DNA of 64,000 bases from Nocardiopsis metallicus. GTDB lineage: Bacteria; Actinomycetota; Actinomycetes; Streptosporangiales; Streptosporangiaceae. The notes under the pieces are model-generated. The model saw only the letters and a program-made list of their open reading frames with translations. It ran no database searches and was not told the DNA's origin. How positions within the stretch are numbered: the stretch's first letter is position 1; each line of letters starts with the position of its first letter. This document shows, in pieces, positions 51,618 to 59,898 of the stretch. The position numbers and the translations under genes were made by a program. The stretch is from assembly GCF_014201115.1 (NCBI RefSeq), contig NZ_JACHDO010000001.1, forward strand, positions 620,001 through 684,000, written 5' to 3'.

Positions 51618-52610
51618 TCAGTCCTGGAGGGTCAGTTCGGACATCTCGATGGGCTCGTGGAGGACCCCCGTGGTCAGCAGCAGGTCGTTCCAGCGGGCCA
51701 GTTCGTCCACGTCCACCGAACCCTCGGTCCACACCGGGAGCTCCATGGCCTCGGCCTGCTCCTCGGTGGTCTCGGAGTAGGTCTGCACGATCTCCGCCGC
51801 GATCGAGGGATCCTGGGCGAGCAGGGCGTTCGCGCGTTCGACGGCTCGGGCGAAGCCCTCCACCGTGGTGGGGTTGGCCTCGACGAACTCGTCCGACATC
51901 CCGATCCCCGAGACCGGGATGCCCTCGGCGACCCAGGTGTAGGAGGAGTGCACCTTGCGGGCACCGCTGTTCTCCGCGCCGCTGCGGAACGGCTCGACCA
52001 GCCATACCGCGTCCACGGCGCCCTGTTCGAGGGCGGGCATCATGTCGGGGAAGGGGTACTCGACGAACTCGATGCCGGCGGTGTCCAGACCTTCCTCCTC
52101 CAAGGAGGCGGTGATGCTCACGTCGCCGATGTTGTTCAGGGTGTTGACCGCGATGGTCGTCCCCTCGAGGTCGGCGGACCCCTCGATGGGGGAGTCGTCC
52201 GTGACGTAGATTCCGGCGGTCTCCTCGGTGCCGCGGACGCCCTCGGCCACGATGGTGACGCCGATGTACTGGCTCTCGGCGAGGAAGAAGGACGGGTAGC
52301 TGGCGAAGGCCGCCTGGAGGTCGTCGGAGACCATCGCCGGGACGGCCGCCGCCCCGCCCTGCACGGGCTGGGCGGACACGTTCAGGCCCTCCTCCTCGAA
52401 GAATCCCTCCTCGGTGGCGATGAACACCGAGGCGTGGTCGACGATGGGGGTGATGCCCACGATCAGGGTCGTGACCTCGTCGGTGGTGCCGGCCTCCGCG
52501 CTGTCGTCGCCCGAACCCGAGCACGCGGTGGCGGCCATGACCAGGGCGGTGGCGGCGCAGGCGATGGTCCGGCGCCCGCTGGTCGAGGGGTTTTCGGTCA
52601 TAATCATCAT
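51618..52610 (-). CDS. ABC transporter substrate-binding lipoprotein (NMT1/SsuA-like)
   Basis: A 330-residue lipoprotein (or 327 from the second ATG, 52601). The signal peptide ends with the lipobox AATAC-SG (Cys30). The mature domain follows the SsuA/ThiY/TauA fold: VGITPIVDHASVFIATEEGFF, then LEGTTIAVNTLNNIGD, and DAVWLVEPF as an aromatic/acid binding segment. It should capture a small organic anion or aromatic outside the cell for the permeases encoded upstream on the same strand. The start overlaps two CATAATSA motifs and no ribosome site is visible, so the start is uncertain. Confidence 0.85.
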   Translation of the reverse strand: MMIMTENPSTSGRRTIACAATALVMAATACSGSGDDSAEAGTTDEVTTLIVGITPIVDHASVFIATEEGFFEEEGLNVSAQPVQGGAAAVPAMVSDDLQAAFASYPSFFLAESQYIGVTIVAEGVRGTEETAGIYVTDDSPIEGSADLEGTTIAVNTLNNIGDVSITASLEEEGLDTAGIEFVEYPFPDMMPALEQGAVDAVWLVEPFRSGAENSGARKVHSSYTWVAEGIPVSGIGMSDEFVEANPTTVEGFARAVERANALLAQDPSIAAEIVQTYSETTEEQAEAMELPVWTEGSVDVDELARWNDLLLTTGVLHEPIEMSELTLQD

Positions 52611-52615
52611 AATGA
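52599..52615. promoter_or_regulatory. Paired CATAATSA motifs at the binding-protein gene start
   Basis: CATAATCA (52599-52606) and CATAATGA (52608-52615) stand 9 bp apart over the start codon of the binding-protein gene. The same 8-mer occurs at 55299-55306 and 56167-56174 in the other two promoter regions of this transport cluster, suggesting a shared GntR operator. Confidence 0.4.
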
Positions 52616-52715
52616 ATAAGCGCCTAGGTGGGGGGTGGGGGCGGGGCCGAGGGGCGGCCGCGCCTTTCGGTCGTCGAACGGCCGGTTACCGTGTGTTCGA
52701 TCGGTGAGTGGTCGG

Positions 52716-53522
52716 TTACCTGCTGATCGGTTCCGCCGTCCGTTCGGTGGAAGGACGCCGGATCAGCCGTGCGACTTCGCCGCGCAGGGCGACGAACTCC
52801 CGCAGCTCCTTGGTCTCGATCTGGTCCCTCGGATGCGGGAGCGGCACGTCGATGGTGGTCATGACCCTGGTGGGCGGACCCGAGAGCACCACCACGCGGT
52901 CAGCGAGGTAGACGCTCTCGTCGATGTCGTGGGTGACGAAGACGATGGTCATGGCGTAGCGTTCCCGGACGTGCAGGACCAGGTCCTCCAGGTCCTCACG
53001 GGTCTGGGCGTCGATGGAGGCGAAGGGCTCGTCCATGAGCAGCACCCCCGGTTGGTAGGCCAGGGCGCGGGCGATGGCCACCCGCTGCTGCATACCGCCG
53101 GAGAGCTGGCTCGGGTACTTGCCGGCGTGGCCCTCCAACCCCACCGCGGACAGGGACTCGTGCACGCGGCGGTCGGTCTCCGCGCGGCCCAGCCGCAGGT
53201 GTCGCAGGGGGAAGCGGACGTTGCCCGCCACCGTCTGCCACGGGTACAGGGACCGGGCGTAGTCCTGGAAGACCATCGCCAGCCCTTCGGGCACCCCGGT
53301 CACGGGCCGCCCCTGGAAGGAGACCTCGCCGCCGGTGGGGCGCTGGAGCCCGGACAGGATCCGTAGCAGCGTGGTCTTGCCGCAGCCGGAGGGGCCCACC
53401 ACGGAGACCAGTTCGCCCTCGGCGACCGAGAAGGTGATGTCGGCCAGGGCCGTGTGCGCGGTGGTGCCCCCGCCGTAGGTGTGGGTGAGGCTGCTGACGT
53501 CGAGCATGGGTGCGGTCCTCAT
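52716..53522 (-). CDS. ABC transporter ATP-binding protein (SsuB/TauB-like)
   Basis: A 268-residue ATPase. Walker A is GPSGCGKTT (43-51), the Q-loop is VFQDYARSLYPWQTV, the signature is QLSGGMQQRVAIARAL, Walker B is VLLMDEPFASID and the switch is VTHDIDES. This is the nitrate/sulfonate/taurine subclass, matching the SsuA-type binding protein and SsuC-type permeases beside it. ATG 53522, or ATG 53507 with AGGACC upstream, may start it. It lies 10 bp past the permease gene, in one operon. Confidence 0.9.
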   Translation of the reverse strand: MRTAPMLDVSSLTHTYGGGTTAHTALADITFSVAEGELVSVVGPSGCGKTTLLRILSGLQRPTGGEVSFQGRPVTGVPEGLAMVFQDYARSLYPWQTVAGNVRFPLRHLRLGRAETDRRVHESLSAVGLEGHAGKYPSQLSGGMQQRVAIARALAYQPGVLLMDEPFASIDAQTREDLEDLVLHVRERYAMTIVFVTHDIDESVYLADRVVVLSGPPTRVMTTIDVPLPHPRDQIETKELREFVALRGEVARLIRRPSTERTAEPISR

Positions 53523-53532
53523 GGTCGGGGCC

Positions 53533-54432
53533 TCACTGGCCCGCGGGTTCGGGCGTGGAGCTGTTGGCGATCCGGTGCCAGGCCAGCAGTCGGTGCTCCA
53601 CCAGGGTCAGGGCGAGGTTGAGCAGGTAGCCCAGCACGCCCAGGAGCACGATCCCCGCCCACATGTCGAGGATCTGGAAGCCGCGCTGGGCCTGGACGAT
53701 GTGGAACCCGATCCCGCTGGTGGCGGCGACCATCTCGGAGATCACCATCAGGATCAGGCCGAGCGCGAGGGCGGTGCGCACCCCCGCGAGGATCTTCTGC
53801 GAGGCGCCGGGCAGGACGATCCGGGCCAGGCGCGTGCGCAGGGGGACACCGAACACGCGGGCGGTCTCGTGCTTGAGGGGATCGATGGAGCGCACGCCCT
53901 CAACGGTGTTGATCAGGACCGGCCAGGCTGAGCCGAAGGCGATCAGCAGCACCCGCATCAGGTCCTCGCGGCCGAACAGCACCAGGAAGACCGGGATGAG
54001 GGCGGGCGGAGGCAGGGCCCTGGCGAACTGGATGATCGGGTCCACATAGTCGCCGACCCGCCGGTTCAGGGCGATCGCCACCCCCAGCGCGACCGCGGTG
54101 ACGGTGGCCAGGGCCAAACCGGAGAGCATGCGCGCCAGGCTCGGCAGGACGTCCCGGCGCATGCTCTCGGTCAGCCACGCCTCGGCGGAGGGAAGCCACA
54201 GCTGGCCCGCGCGGGCCAGGAACTCCGAGGGCGGCGGGAAGAACGGCGAACGCGCGTTCTGCGCGACCAGTTCCCAGACCAGGAGCAGCCCGGCCAGTAC
54301 GGCCCAGCGCAGCAGGAACGAACCCAGGGCCCGGCCCGCGCGCTCCGAGCGCCCGGTGCCGGTATCCGGGGCCCGCGTTTGCGCGGGCCGGTCGCCGTCC
54401 GGTGGCGGATCCGCCTCGGGGAGGGTCTTCAC
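53533..54432 (-). CDS. ABC transporter permease (SsuC-like), subunit 2
   Basis: A 299-residue permease. After a ~40-residue polar tail come six helices with the EAA loop near SIDPLKHETARVFGVPLRTRLARIVLP. GTG 54432 overlaps the upstream TGA (GTGA) and is preferred over the start at 54459. It differs from the neighbouring permease, so the transporter is probably a heterodimer in the membrane. Confidence 0.88.
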   Translation of the reverse strand: MKTLPEADPPPDGDRPAQTRAPDTGTGRSERAGRALGSFLLRWAVLAGLLLVWELVAQNARSPFFPPPSEFLARAGQLWLPSAEAWLTESMRRDVLPSLARMLSGLALATVTAVALGVAIALNRRVGDYVDPIIQFARALPPPALIPVFLVLFGREDLMRVLLIAFGSAWPVLINTVEGVRSIDPLKHETARVFGVPLRTRLARIVLPGASQKILAGVRTALALGLILMVISEMVAATSGIGFHIVQAQRGFQILDMWAGIVLLGVLGYLLNLALTLVEHRLLAWHRIANSSTPEPAGQ

Positions 54433-55277
54433 GTGCGTTCCTCCACGAGGCGCTTCCACCGGAAGAGCCGGTGCTCAACCGCACGCAGTAGTCCGTTCAC
54501 GGACAGGCCCAGCAGCCCCGCCACGATCGTCCCCGCGTAGACCATGTCGGTGTTGGCGCCGCCCGAGCTCATCCGCAGGATCCAGCTGCCCAGCCCTTCG
54601 GCGGCCCCGGCGAGCAGCTCGGCGCTGACCGTGACGATCAGCGCGATCGCCGCAGAGATCCGCACGCCGGCGGCGATGAACGGGGCGGTGGAGGGCAGGA
54701 CGACCCTGTTCAGGACGGAGAGCCGGGGCACCCCGAAGACCCGGGCCGACTCCTTGGCCAGCGGCTCCACGGCGCGCACCCCGTACAGGGTGTTGAACAG
54801 GATCGGCCACAGGGCCGCGTAGGTCACCAGCGCGACCTTCATCTCGGCGCCCTGCCCGAAGGCCAGGATTGCCACCGGGATGAGCGCCACGGAGGGGATC
54901 GGCCGCAGGAACTCCACCACCACCGAGGAGGCGCGTTCGACCCAGCCCACGGAGCCCAGGGCCAGCCCCAGGGCGGTCCCCGCGAGCGCGGCTACGCCGA
55001 GCCCGGTCAGGGCGGCCGTCAGGGTCGCGCCGACCTCGGCCAGGAAGTCCGGGTCCGCCAGCAGATTCGCGGTGTTGGCCAGGACGAGCGAGACCGGCGG
55101 CAGGGCAGCGGAGTCCACGCCCCAGCGGGCGACGGCCTCGGCGAGGCACAGGGCGGTGGCCACGCCGACCATCCCCCGGCGTAGGGTGCCCAGGGGCGAC
55201 GAGCGCGCACCGTGGTCAGTGCGCACACGCTGTGTCAGTGGCAGATGGGGGGTCACGTCGGAAAGCTCCCGAGTCAT
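54429..55277 (-). CDS. ABC transporter permease (SsuC-like), subunit 1
   Basis: A 282-residue permease with six helices and the EAA motif VEPLAKESARVFGVPRLSVLNRVVLP. ATG 55277 is the probable start (TTG 55289 is the only longer option). It is the first transport gene after the GntR gene on this strand, with a 154-bp gap that contains a CATAATCA motif at 55299-55306. Confidence 0.88.
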   Translation of the reverse strand: MTRELSDVTPHLPLTQRVRTDHGARSSPLGTLRRGMVGVATALCLAEAVARWGVDSAALPPVSLVLANTANLLADPDFLAEVGATLTAALTGLGVAALAGTALGLALGSVGWVERASSVVVEFLRPIPSVALIPVAILAFGQGAEMKVALVTYAALWPILFNTLYGVRAVEPLAKESARVFGVPRLSVLNRVVLPSTAPFIAAGVRISAAIALIVTVSAELLAGAAEGLGSWILRMSSGGANTDMVYAGTIVAGLLGLSVNGLLRAVEHRLFRWKRLVEERT

Positions 55278-55298
55278 AACGGAACGCAATGACTCTAT

Positions 55299-55306
55299 TG
55301 ATTATG
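55299..55306. promoter_or_regulatory. CATAATCA motif upstream of the permease gene
   Basis: TGATTATG on the plus strand (CATAATCA on minus) sits in an AT-rich patch (55286-55322) 22 bp upstream of the permease start. It is the same 8-mer as in the other two promoters of the cluster. Confidence 0.35.
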
Positions 55307-55431
55307 GTTAATATGTCAATGTGTGTCCCCCGAACCCCAGTTCCGCGCTTCCCCTCCCGGAACCCTCCCGCCGCCGGGTGCTCTGCCGGGCCTGCCGCGC
55401 AGCGCCCCGGCGGGCCTCTCCCGAGCCGGGC

Positions 55432-56178
55432 TCAGGACATCGCCGCGCGGGCACTGCTCCGCGGCGGTGTGTGCTCCTCGGCGGCCTTGCGCGCCAGCCG
55501 GGCGTCTCCCGAGGCGATGGCGTCCACCAGGTTCCGATGCAGCCGAAGGTTGGCCTCGAACCCCTCCTCGAACCCGGAGTCGGCGGCGATCTCGCGCACC
55601 GACTCACGAGCGGTGTCCAGCAGAGAGACGTAGAGCGTGCGCAGCAGCTGGTTGGGCGAGATCCGCGCGATCTCCTCGTGCAGCTCCCAGTTGCGCGCCA
55701 GATAGCCGACCGGGTCGTGCCGCAGGTCCGCCATCAGCGCCACGATCTCCCGCAACCGCCGGATCTGCTCCATCCCGGCCTCCTTGGCCGCGTGCTCGGC
55801 GATCGTGGCCTCCAGGGACTCGCGTACCTCCAGGCTGTTGGAGACCGACAGCGCGTCGTCACCCAGGCCGAGGATCAGGTGGCTCAACCGGATGTGGGCG
55901 CTGGGCGAGCTGACGAAGATCCCGCCGCGCGGACCGGGGCGGGCCTCGACCAGGCCGCGCGTCTCCAGCAACCGCACGGCTTCGTTGAACGTGCCCACCG
56001 AGACCCCGAACCGCTGCCGCAGCTCTTCCTTGGTACCCAGGCGTTCACCGGGGCTGACCTGGCGGCTCGTGATGGTGTCGCTGATGTGGCGCACCACGAC
56101 CTCAGCCTTGGACATGCGCTCGGGCAGGGGACCGCCAGCACCGGGCCAGCCGTGAAAACGATTCACCATAATGATCAC
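55432..56178 (-). CDS. GntR-family (FadR subfamily) regulator of the transport/catabolic cluster
   Basis: A 248-residue regulator. The wHTH is around residues 25-90 (GERLGTKEELRQRFGVSVGT, RLLETRGLVEARPG), and the FCD-type helical domain follows (ELHEEIARIS, LRLHRNLVDAIASGD). Starts at 56178, 56169 or 56115 are all possible; the first two have no ribosome site and may be leaderless. It is divergent from the aldolase/dioxygenase genes and upstream of the ABC importer, the natural position for their controller. Confidence 0.87.
   Translation of the reverse strand: MIIMVNRFHGWPGAGGPLPERMSKAEVVVRHISDTITSRQVSPGERLGTKEELRQRFGVSVGTFNEAVRLLETRGLVEARPGPRGGIFVSSPSAHIRLSHLILGLGDDALSVSNSLEVRESLEATIAEHAAKEAGMEQIRRLREIVALMADLRHDPVGYLARNWELHEEIARISPNQLLRTLYVSLLDTARESVREIAADSGFEEGFEANLRLHRNLVDAIASGDARLARKAAEEHTPPRSSARAAMS
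56167..56174. promoter_or_regulatory. CATAATGA motif at the GntR gene start
   Basis: CATAATGA overlaps the first codons of the GntR gene and faces the divergent catabolic genes. It matches the motifs at 52599-52615 and 55299-55306. Confidence 0.35.
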
Positions 56179-56336
56179 GACTATAAGACCTTTGACCGAA
56201 TGCCCCAGGTAAGCGGCCTGCGTTCGGGGCCGAAACGCTTCCCGGTGGTTTCCGCAAGCCCCACGTGGCCCAGCAGTCCCGCGGCCGCTGCCATGAGCTC
56301 TGTCGCGGCCCCCGCTCCGCAGCAGAAGGAGACCCC

Positions 56337-56996
56337 GTGGACCCCACGATGACCCGCGCGCTCACGTCGGCCGGAGCCGCACTGGCCCGCAAGGGACTGG
56401 TCGACGCCTTCGGTCACATCAGCGCACGCACCCCGGAAGGCGGCTGGGCCATGACCGGGGCGGTGCCCCTCGGCTCGCTCACCCCGGCCGACATCCACCC
56501 CTTCGACCCCGCCGCCGACGCAGTGACCCCGCCTTTGCCCAAGGAAGCGTGGATCCACCGCGCGGTCGCCCGGGCCCGACCCGAGGTCGGGGCGGTCTGC
56601 CGGGCCCAACCACCCACCGCTACCGCCTTGGCCTGTGCCGGTGTGCCCATCGTCCCCCTGCACGGGCAGGGCGCGTTCCTGGGGCCGCGGGTCCCGGTCC
56701 ACGACGACCCCCGACTGGTCCGCGACGCCGATCACGCCCGGGCACTGGCCCGCGACCTCGGCAGCGCCCCGGCCGTCCTGATGCGCGGAAACGGTGCGAT
56801 CACCGTCGGGGACTCGGTCGCTGAGGCGGTCGCTCTCATGTGGGTCCTGGAACGCTCGGCCGCCATGAACGCCACCGCCTCCGCGGCCGGGGCCCCGCGC
56901 CCGCTGTCCGAGGACGAACAGCGCTCCTGGCGGGCCGTGGCCCCGGAACTCTGCCGCCGCATCTGGCTGTACCTGACCAGCGCTCCGACTCTCTGA
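56337..56996 (+). CDS. Class II aldolase/adducin-family protein, zinc-ligand histidines replaced
   Basis: A 219-residue AraD/FucA-fold protein from GTG 56337 (AGAAGGAG upstream). The layout is canonical: GLVDAFGHISAR at the start, PLGSLTP, AVARARPEVGAV, then VLMRGNGAITVGDSVAEAV. Yet the usual HxHP zinc motif reads RAQP (Arg89, Gln91) and the RGHG histidine is Asn152. Without these it may lack aldolase metal chemistry, or bind metal differently, or act as a decarboxylase/lyase relative. It is 50 bp upstream of the extradiol dioxygenase and probably in one operon with it. Confidence 0.8.
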   Translation: MDPTMTRALTSAGAALARKGLVDAFGHISARTPEGGWAMTGAVPLGSLTPADIHPFDPAADAVTPPLPKEAWIHRAVARARPEVGAVCRAQPPTATALACAGVPIVPLHGQGAFLGPRVPVHDDPRLVRDADHARALARDLGSAPAVLMRGNGAITVGDSVAEAVALMWVLERSAAMNATASAAGAPRPLSEDEQRSWRAVAPELCRRIWLYLTSAPTL

Positions 56997-57046
56997 GCCC
57001 CCGCCTCCTGAACCCCCTGACCCCCTGACTGGAGACCCACGGAACC

Positions 57047-57943
57047 ATGATCGAACTCAAGGACATCGCCTACGTACGCTCCGGCGCCGCCGACCTGCGG
57101 GCGGCGGTCGACTTCGCCACGGACATCGTCGGCATGGAGCTGGTCCGTGAGGAGGAGGGGATCGCCTACCTGAGGGTGGACCACCGCCACCACTGCCTGG
57201 CCTTCGTCGAGGGCGACTCGGGTGTGATCAGCTCCGGTTTCACCGTTGCCGACCTGGACGCCCTGTCCGCCGCGGAGACCGAGCTCGAGGCCGCGGGACT
57301 GCCCGTGCGGCGCGGCGGCAAGGAGGGCGCGCGCTCCCGTAAGGTCCACGACTACCTGACCTTCGAGGACCCCTTCGGCAACCGCATCGACCTGGTCGTC
57401 GGCCAGACCCGCCTGAGCACCCCGGTCGCCTTCTCCCGCCCCGCCGGGATCACCGAGTTCGGCCACATCTGCTTCGACGCCCCCGACATCTACGAGGCAG
57501 GGCGGTTCTGGACCACGAAGTTCAACGCGAGGGTCTCGGACTGGGTGAGCGGCGCCGCCTGCCTGATGCGCATCGACCCGGTGCACCACAAGCTCGCGGT
57601 CTTCCACGGCGAGCGGCCCGGGCTGTGCCACATCAACTTCCAGGTGGAGTCGATCGACGACGTCATGCGCTCCTGGAACTTCCTCAAGAGCAAGGGTGTG
57701 GAGATCGAGCAGGGGCCGGGCCGCCACCCCCAGTCCACCGCGGTCTTCCTCTACTTCAAGGGGCCCGAGGGGCTCACCTACGAGTACTCCTTCGGGGTGC
57801 GGCGCATCCCCGAGGACTCGGACTGGCAGCCCCGCTGGTTCGACCTCGAAGAGCCGGGCGCCATCGACATGTGGCTCGGCGAGAACAAGCGGGTGAGCAC
57901 CCAGTACCAGTTGCCCTCGGGTCGTATCGCGCTCTCCGACTGA
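57047..57943 (+). CDS. Type I extradiol (catechol 2,3-) dioxygenase
   Basis: A 298-residue two-domain vicinal-oxygen-chelate protein. Aligning by spacing with BphC-type enzymes, all active-site positions are present: metal ligands His140 (FGHICFDAP), His195 (CHINFQ) and Glu246 (TYEYSFG), and catalytic His180 (DPVHHK), His227 (GRHPQS) and Tyr236 (FLYFKGP). It should cleave a catecholic ring next to one hydroxyl in an Fe(II)-dependent reaction. The substrate is unknown. It follows the aldolase-family gene and ends in a strong hairpin terminator. Confidence 0.87.
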   Translation: MIELKDIAYVRSGAADLRAAVDFATDIVGMELVREEEGIAYLRVDHRHHCLAFVEGDSGVISSGFTVADLDALSAAETELEAAGLPVRRGGKEGARSRKVHDYLTFEDPFGNRIDLVVGQTRLSTPVAFSRPAGITEFGHICFDAPDIYEAGRFWTTKFNARVSDWVSGAACLMRIDPVHHKLAVFHGERPGLCHINFQVESIDDVMRSWNFLKSKGVEIEQGPGRHPQSTAVFLYFKGPEGLTYEYSFGVRRIPEDSDWQPRWFDLEEPGAIDMWLGENKRVSTQYQLPSGRIALSD

Positions 57944-57960
57944 GCGGGGGGCTCTCGGAC

Positions 57961-58001
57961 GGCCCGGGGAGGGGCAGCGGTGTCCTGCCCCTCCCCGGGC
58001 C
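57961..58001. terminator. Bidirectional terminator, 17-bp perfect stem
   Basis: Bases 57961-57977 pair perfectly with 57985-58001 around the loop CGGTGTC. It lies between the convergent stops of the dioxygenase (57943) and the SDR (58033), so it can serve both. Confidence 0.85.
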
Positions 58002-58032
58002 TGTGGACGCGAGCTCGGGGCCCGAACCGGAT

Positions 58033-58818
58033 TCAGACCGAGGGGATCTGGCCGCCGTCGACCCGGATGATCGAGCCGTTCACGTAGGCGGCCTGGCGGC
58101 TGGCCAGGAACGCGGCCACCGCGCCGTACTCCTCCGGGTCACCGTAACGGCCGGCGGGGATCGAGGCGCGGCCCTGCTCCTGGACCCGCTCCAGCGGCAG
58201 CCCCTCCCGTTCGGCGCGGGCGCCGTCCAGGGAGGCCACACGCGGGGTGGCGATCCGGCCGGGGACGATGACGTTGGCGGTCACCCCGTCGGCGGCCACC
58301 TCGTTCGCGATCGTCTTGGACCAGGAGTGCAGCGAGGCGCGCAGCGTGTTGGACACGCCCAGGTTCGGGATGGGCGCGATCGGCCCGGCCGAGGTGCTGG
58401 TGATAATCCGGCCCCAGCCGCGCTCGCGCATCCCGCCGACCACGGCGTCGGTCAGCCCGATCACCGGCAGCACCATGGACGCGTACATGTCCTGCCACAG
58501 CTCCGGGTTCTGGCCCAGTGCGGTGGTGGGCGGCGGGCCGCCGGTGTTGTTGACCAGGATGTCCACCGGGCCCAGCTCGTCGACGACCCGGGCGACGACC
58601 TCGCCCGCACGCCCGTGTTCGGCCAGGTCCCAGGCGACACCGACCGAGTCGGCCCCGTGGGCGCGGCAGGCCGCGACGGTCGCGTCGAGGCGTTCTTCGT
58701 TGCGGCCGGTCACCGCGACCCGGACGCCTTCCGCCGCCAGCGCGACGGCCATCGCCCGGCCCAACCCGGAGCTGGCGGCGGTCACGAGCGCGACCTTGCC
58801 AGCGATTCCCAGATCCAT
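58033..58818 (-). CDS. SDR-family oxidoreductase with atypical active site
   Basis: A 261-residue SDR. The cofactor loop TAASSGLGRAMA and NNTGGPPP are clear. Where classical SDRs have YxxxK, this one reads SNTLRAS with no Tyr or Lys, as in a known 3-oxoacyl-reductase-like SDR subgroup (S-N-x-x-R). An Arg (TGRNEER) after strand 2 favours NADPH. ATG 58818 follows GAGGAG. It is on the strand opposite the dioxygenase and reads towards it; the PPOX and VOC genes lie upstream on the same strand. Confidence 0.85.
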   Translation of the reverse strand: MDLGIAGKVALVTAASSGLGRAMAVALAAEGVRVAVTGRNEERLDATVAACRAHGADSVGVAWDLAEHGRAGEVVARVVDELGPVDILVNNTGGPPPTTALGQNPELWQDMYASMVLPVIGLTDAVVGGMRERGWGRIITSTSAGPIAPIPNLGVSNTLRASLHSWSKTIANEVAADGVTANVIVPGRIATPRVASLDGARAEREGLPLERVQEQGRASIPAGRYGDPEEYGAVAAFLASRQAAYVNGSIIRVDGGQIPSV

Positions 58819-58921
58819 TGTTCTCCTCAGACTTCCTAGGACTGCTCCCGGCATCCTGGCAGCCCCCGTGAGTCCCCGGCCACCCGGGTCGGGCTCGGCG
58901 AGGATCCGCAGGCGCGGCCGG

Positions 58922-59851
58922 TCAGGGCATCGAGGCGGCGGGGGCCGGGGGGTTGGCCCGGGAGTACTCGGGTGGGCCCTGAGCGAGTAGTCCGCCCGAC
59001 GGGATGGCCAGCACGCGCTCGACCGTGAACTCCACGCTCCGGCCCTCCGGTCCCGCGCCCGCGCCCCACAGCACCCGCGCGGTACCGGTGAGCTGGAGCA
59101 GCCCGCCGCTCTCCCAGTCGGGCACCAGGAGCCCGGCTCTCGGGTTCACGTGCAGGTTGCCCAGGGTGCCGAACATGGCGTTCCCGGCGTAGTCGGGCCA
59201 GCTGAGCACGGTGGGGGAGTGGACGCTCACGAAACCCGGACCGCCGCCCCGGTGGTTGGTGTCGACCGCTCCGGTGTCGTCGGCGGTGGTGACGAAGAAG
59301 GTGTCCGACCGTGCGAGCAACTCGCGATCGGCGTCGGTCAAGTGCCCTCCGATCCTGGGAGTATCGGCTGTCGCGGTCGTCGAAGGGGCTGGCACCAGGG
59401 TGCGCTTCTGGATGTACTTGGGGCAGTTGGCGTACACCTGCTCGGTCCGCAGCCGCCATCCAGGCCCCTCCGGGTCCTGGTGCGCGGTGCCGTTGACCCG
59501 CATCCGGCGCCGCCGGGCCGGTTCGATCGCCAGGGCGCCGACCGGTACCGGCTCTCGGTCCGACACCCCGGCCAGCACTTCGGCCAGCGGGTCGCCGCCG
59601 CGGGGCAGGGCGGCGACGTCGAGTGTGCGCGCGTCGCGGGCGCGGAGGAACCCGGGCGTTCCAGTGAGCAGGGAGCACCACAGGTCGCCCCCCGCGTCGG
59701 CCGCGCCCACCACGAGCAGTGGCTGCGCGGCGAGGAAGTCGGCGGCCACGGCTGGGATCTCCGTGCGCACCGCCCTGGCGGTGTGGGCCGCCCGTTCGGC
59801 CAGACCCGCCCTGCGCTGGATCGCCAGCTCACCCCGGTGGTACCCGCTCAC
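58922..59851 (-). CDS. Pyridoxamine-5'-phosphate-oxidase-fold flavin protein
   Basis: A 309-residue protein. The N half (LAERAAHTARAVRTEIPAVA, LLVVGAADAGGDLW) and the C half (DTFFVTTADD, NAMFGTLGNLHVNPRAGLL, LLQLTGTARVLW) are both split-barrel PPOX-like domains that bind FMN or F420. Such tandem-domain proteins are widespread and often annotated only as pyridoxamine-phosphate-oxidase family. GTG 59851 follows GAGGAG; the longer frame is unrelated. Here it lies in a catabolic cluster and may supply reduced flavin or reduce an intermediate (inference). Confidence 0.82.
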   Translation of the reverse strand: MSGYHRGELAIQRRAGLAERAAHTARAVRTEIPAVAADFLAAQPLLVVGAADAGGDLWCSLLTGTPGFLRARDARTLDVAALPRGGDPLAEVLAGVSDREPVPVGALAIEPARRRRMRVNGTAHQDPEGPGWRLRTEQVYANCPKYIQKRTLVPAPSTTATADTPRIGGHLTDADRELLARSDTFFVTTADDTGAVDTNHRGGGPGFVSVHSPTVLSWPDYAGNAMFGTLGNLHVNPRAGLLVPDWESGGLLQLTGTARVLWGAGAGPEGRSVEFTVERVLAIPSGGLLAQGPPEYSRANPPAPAASMP

Positions 59852-59898
59852 GTGCGTCTCCTCGGTTCCGGTGCGGTCTTGGGAAGAAGGCCGGGCTT

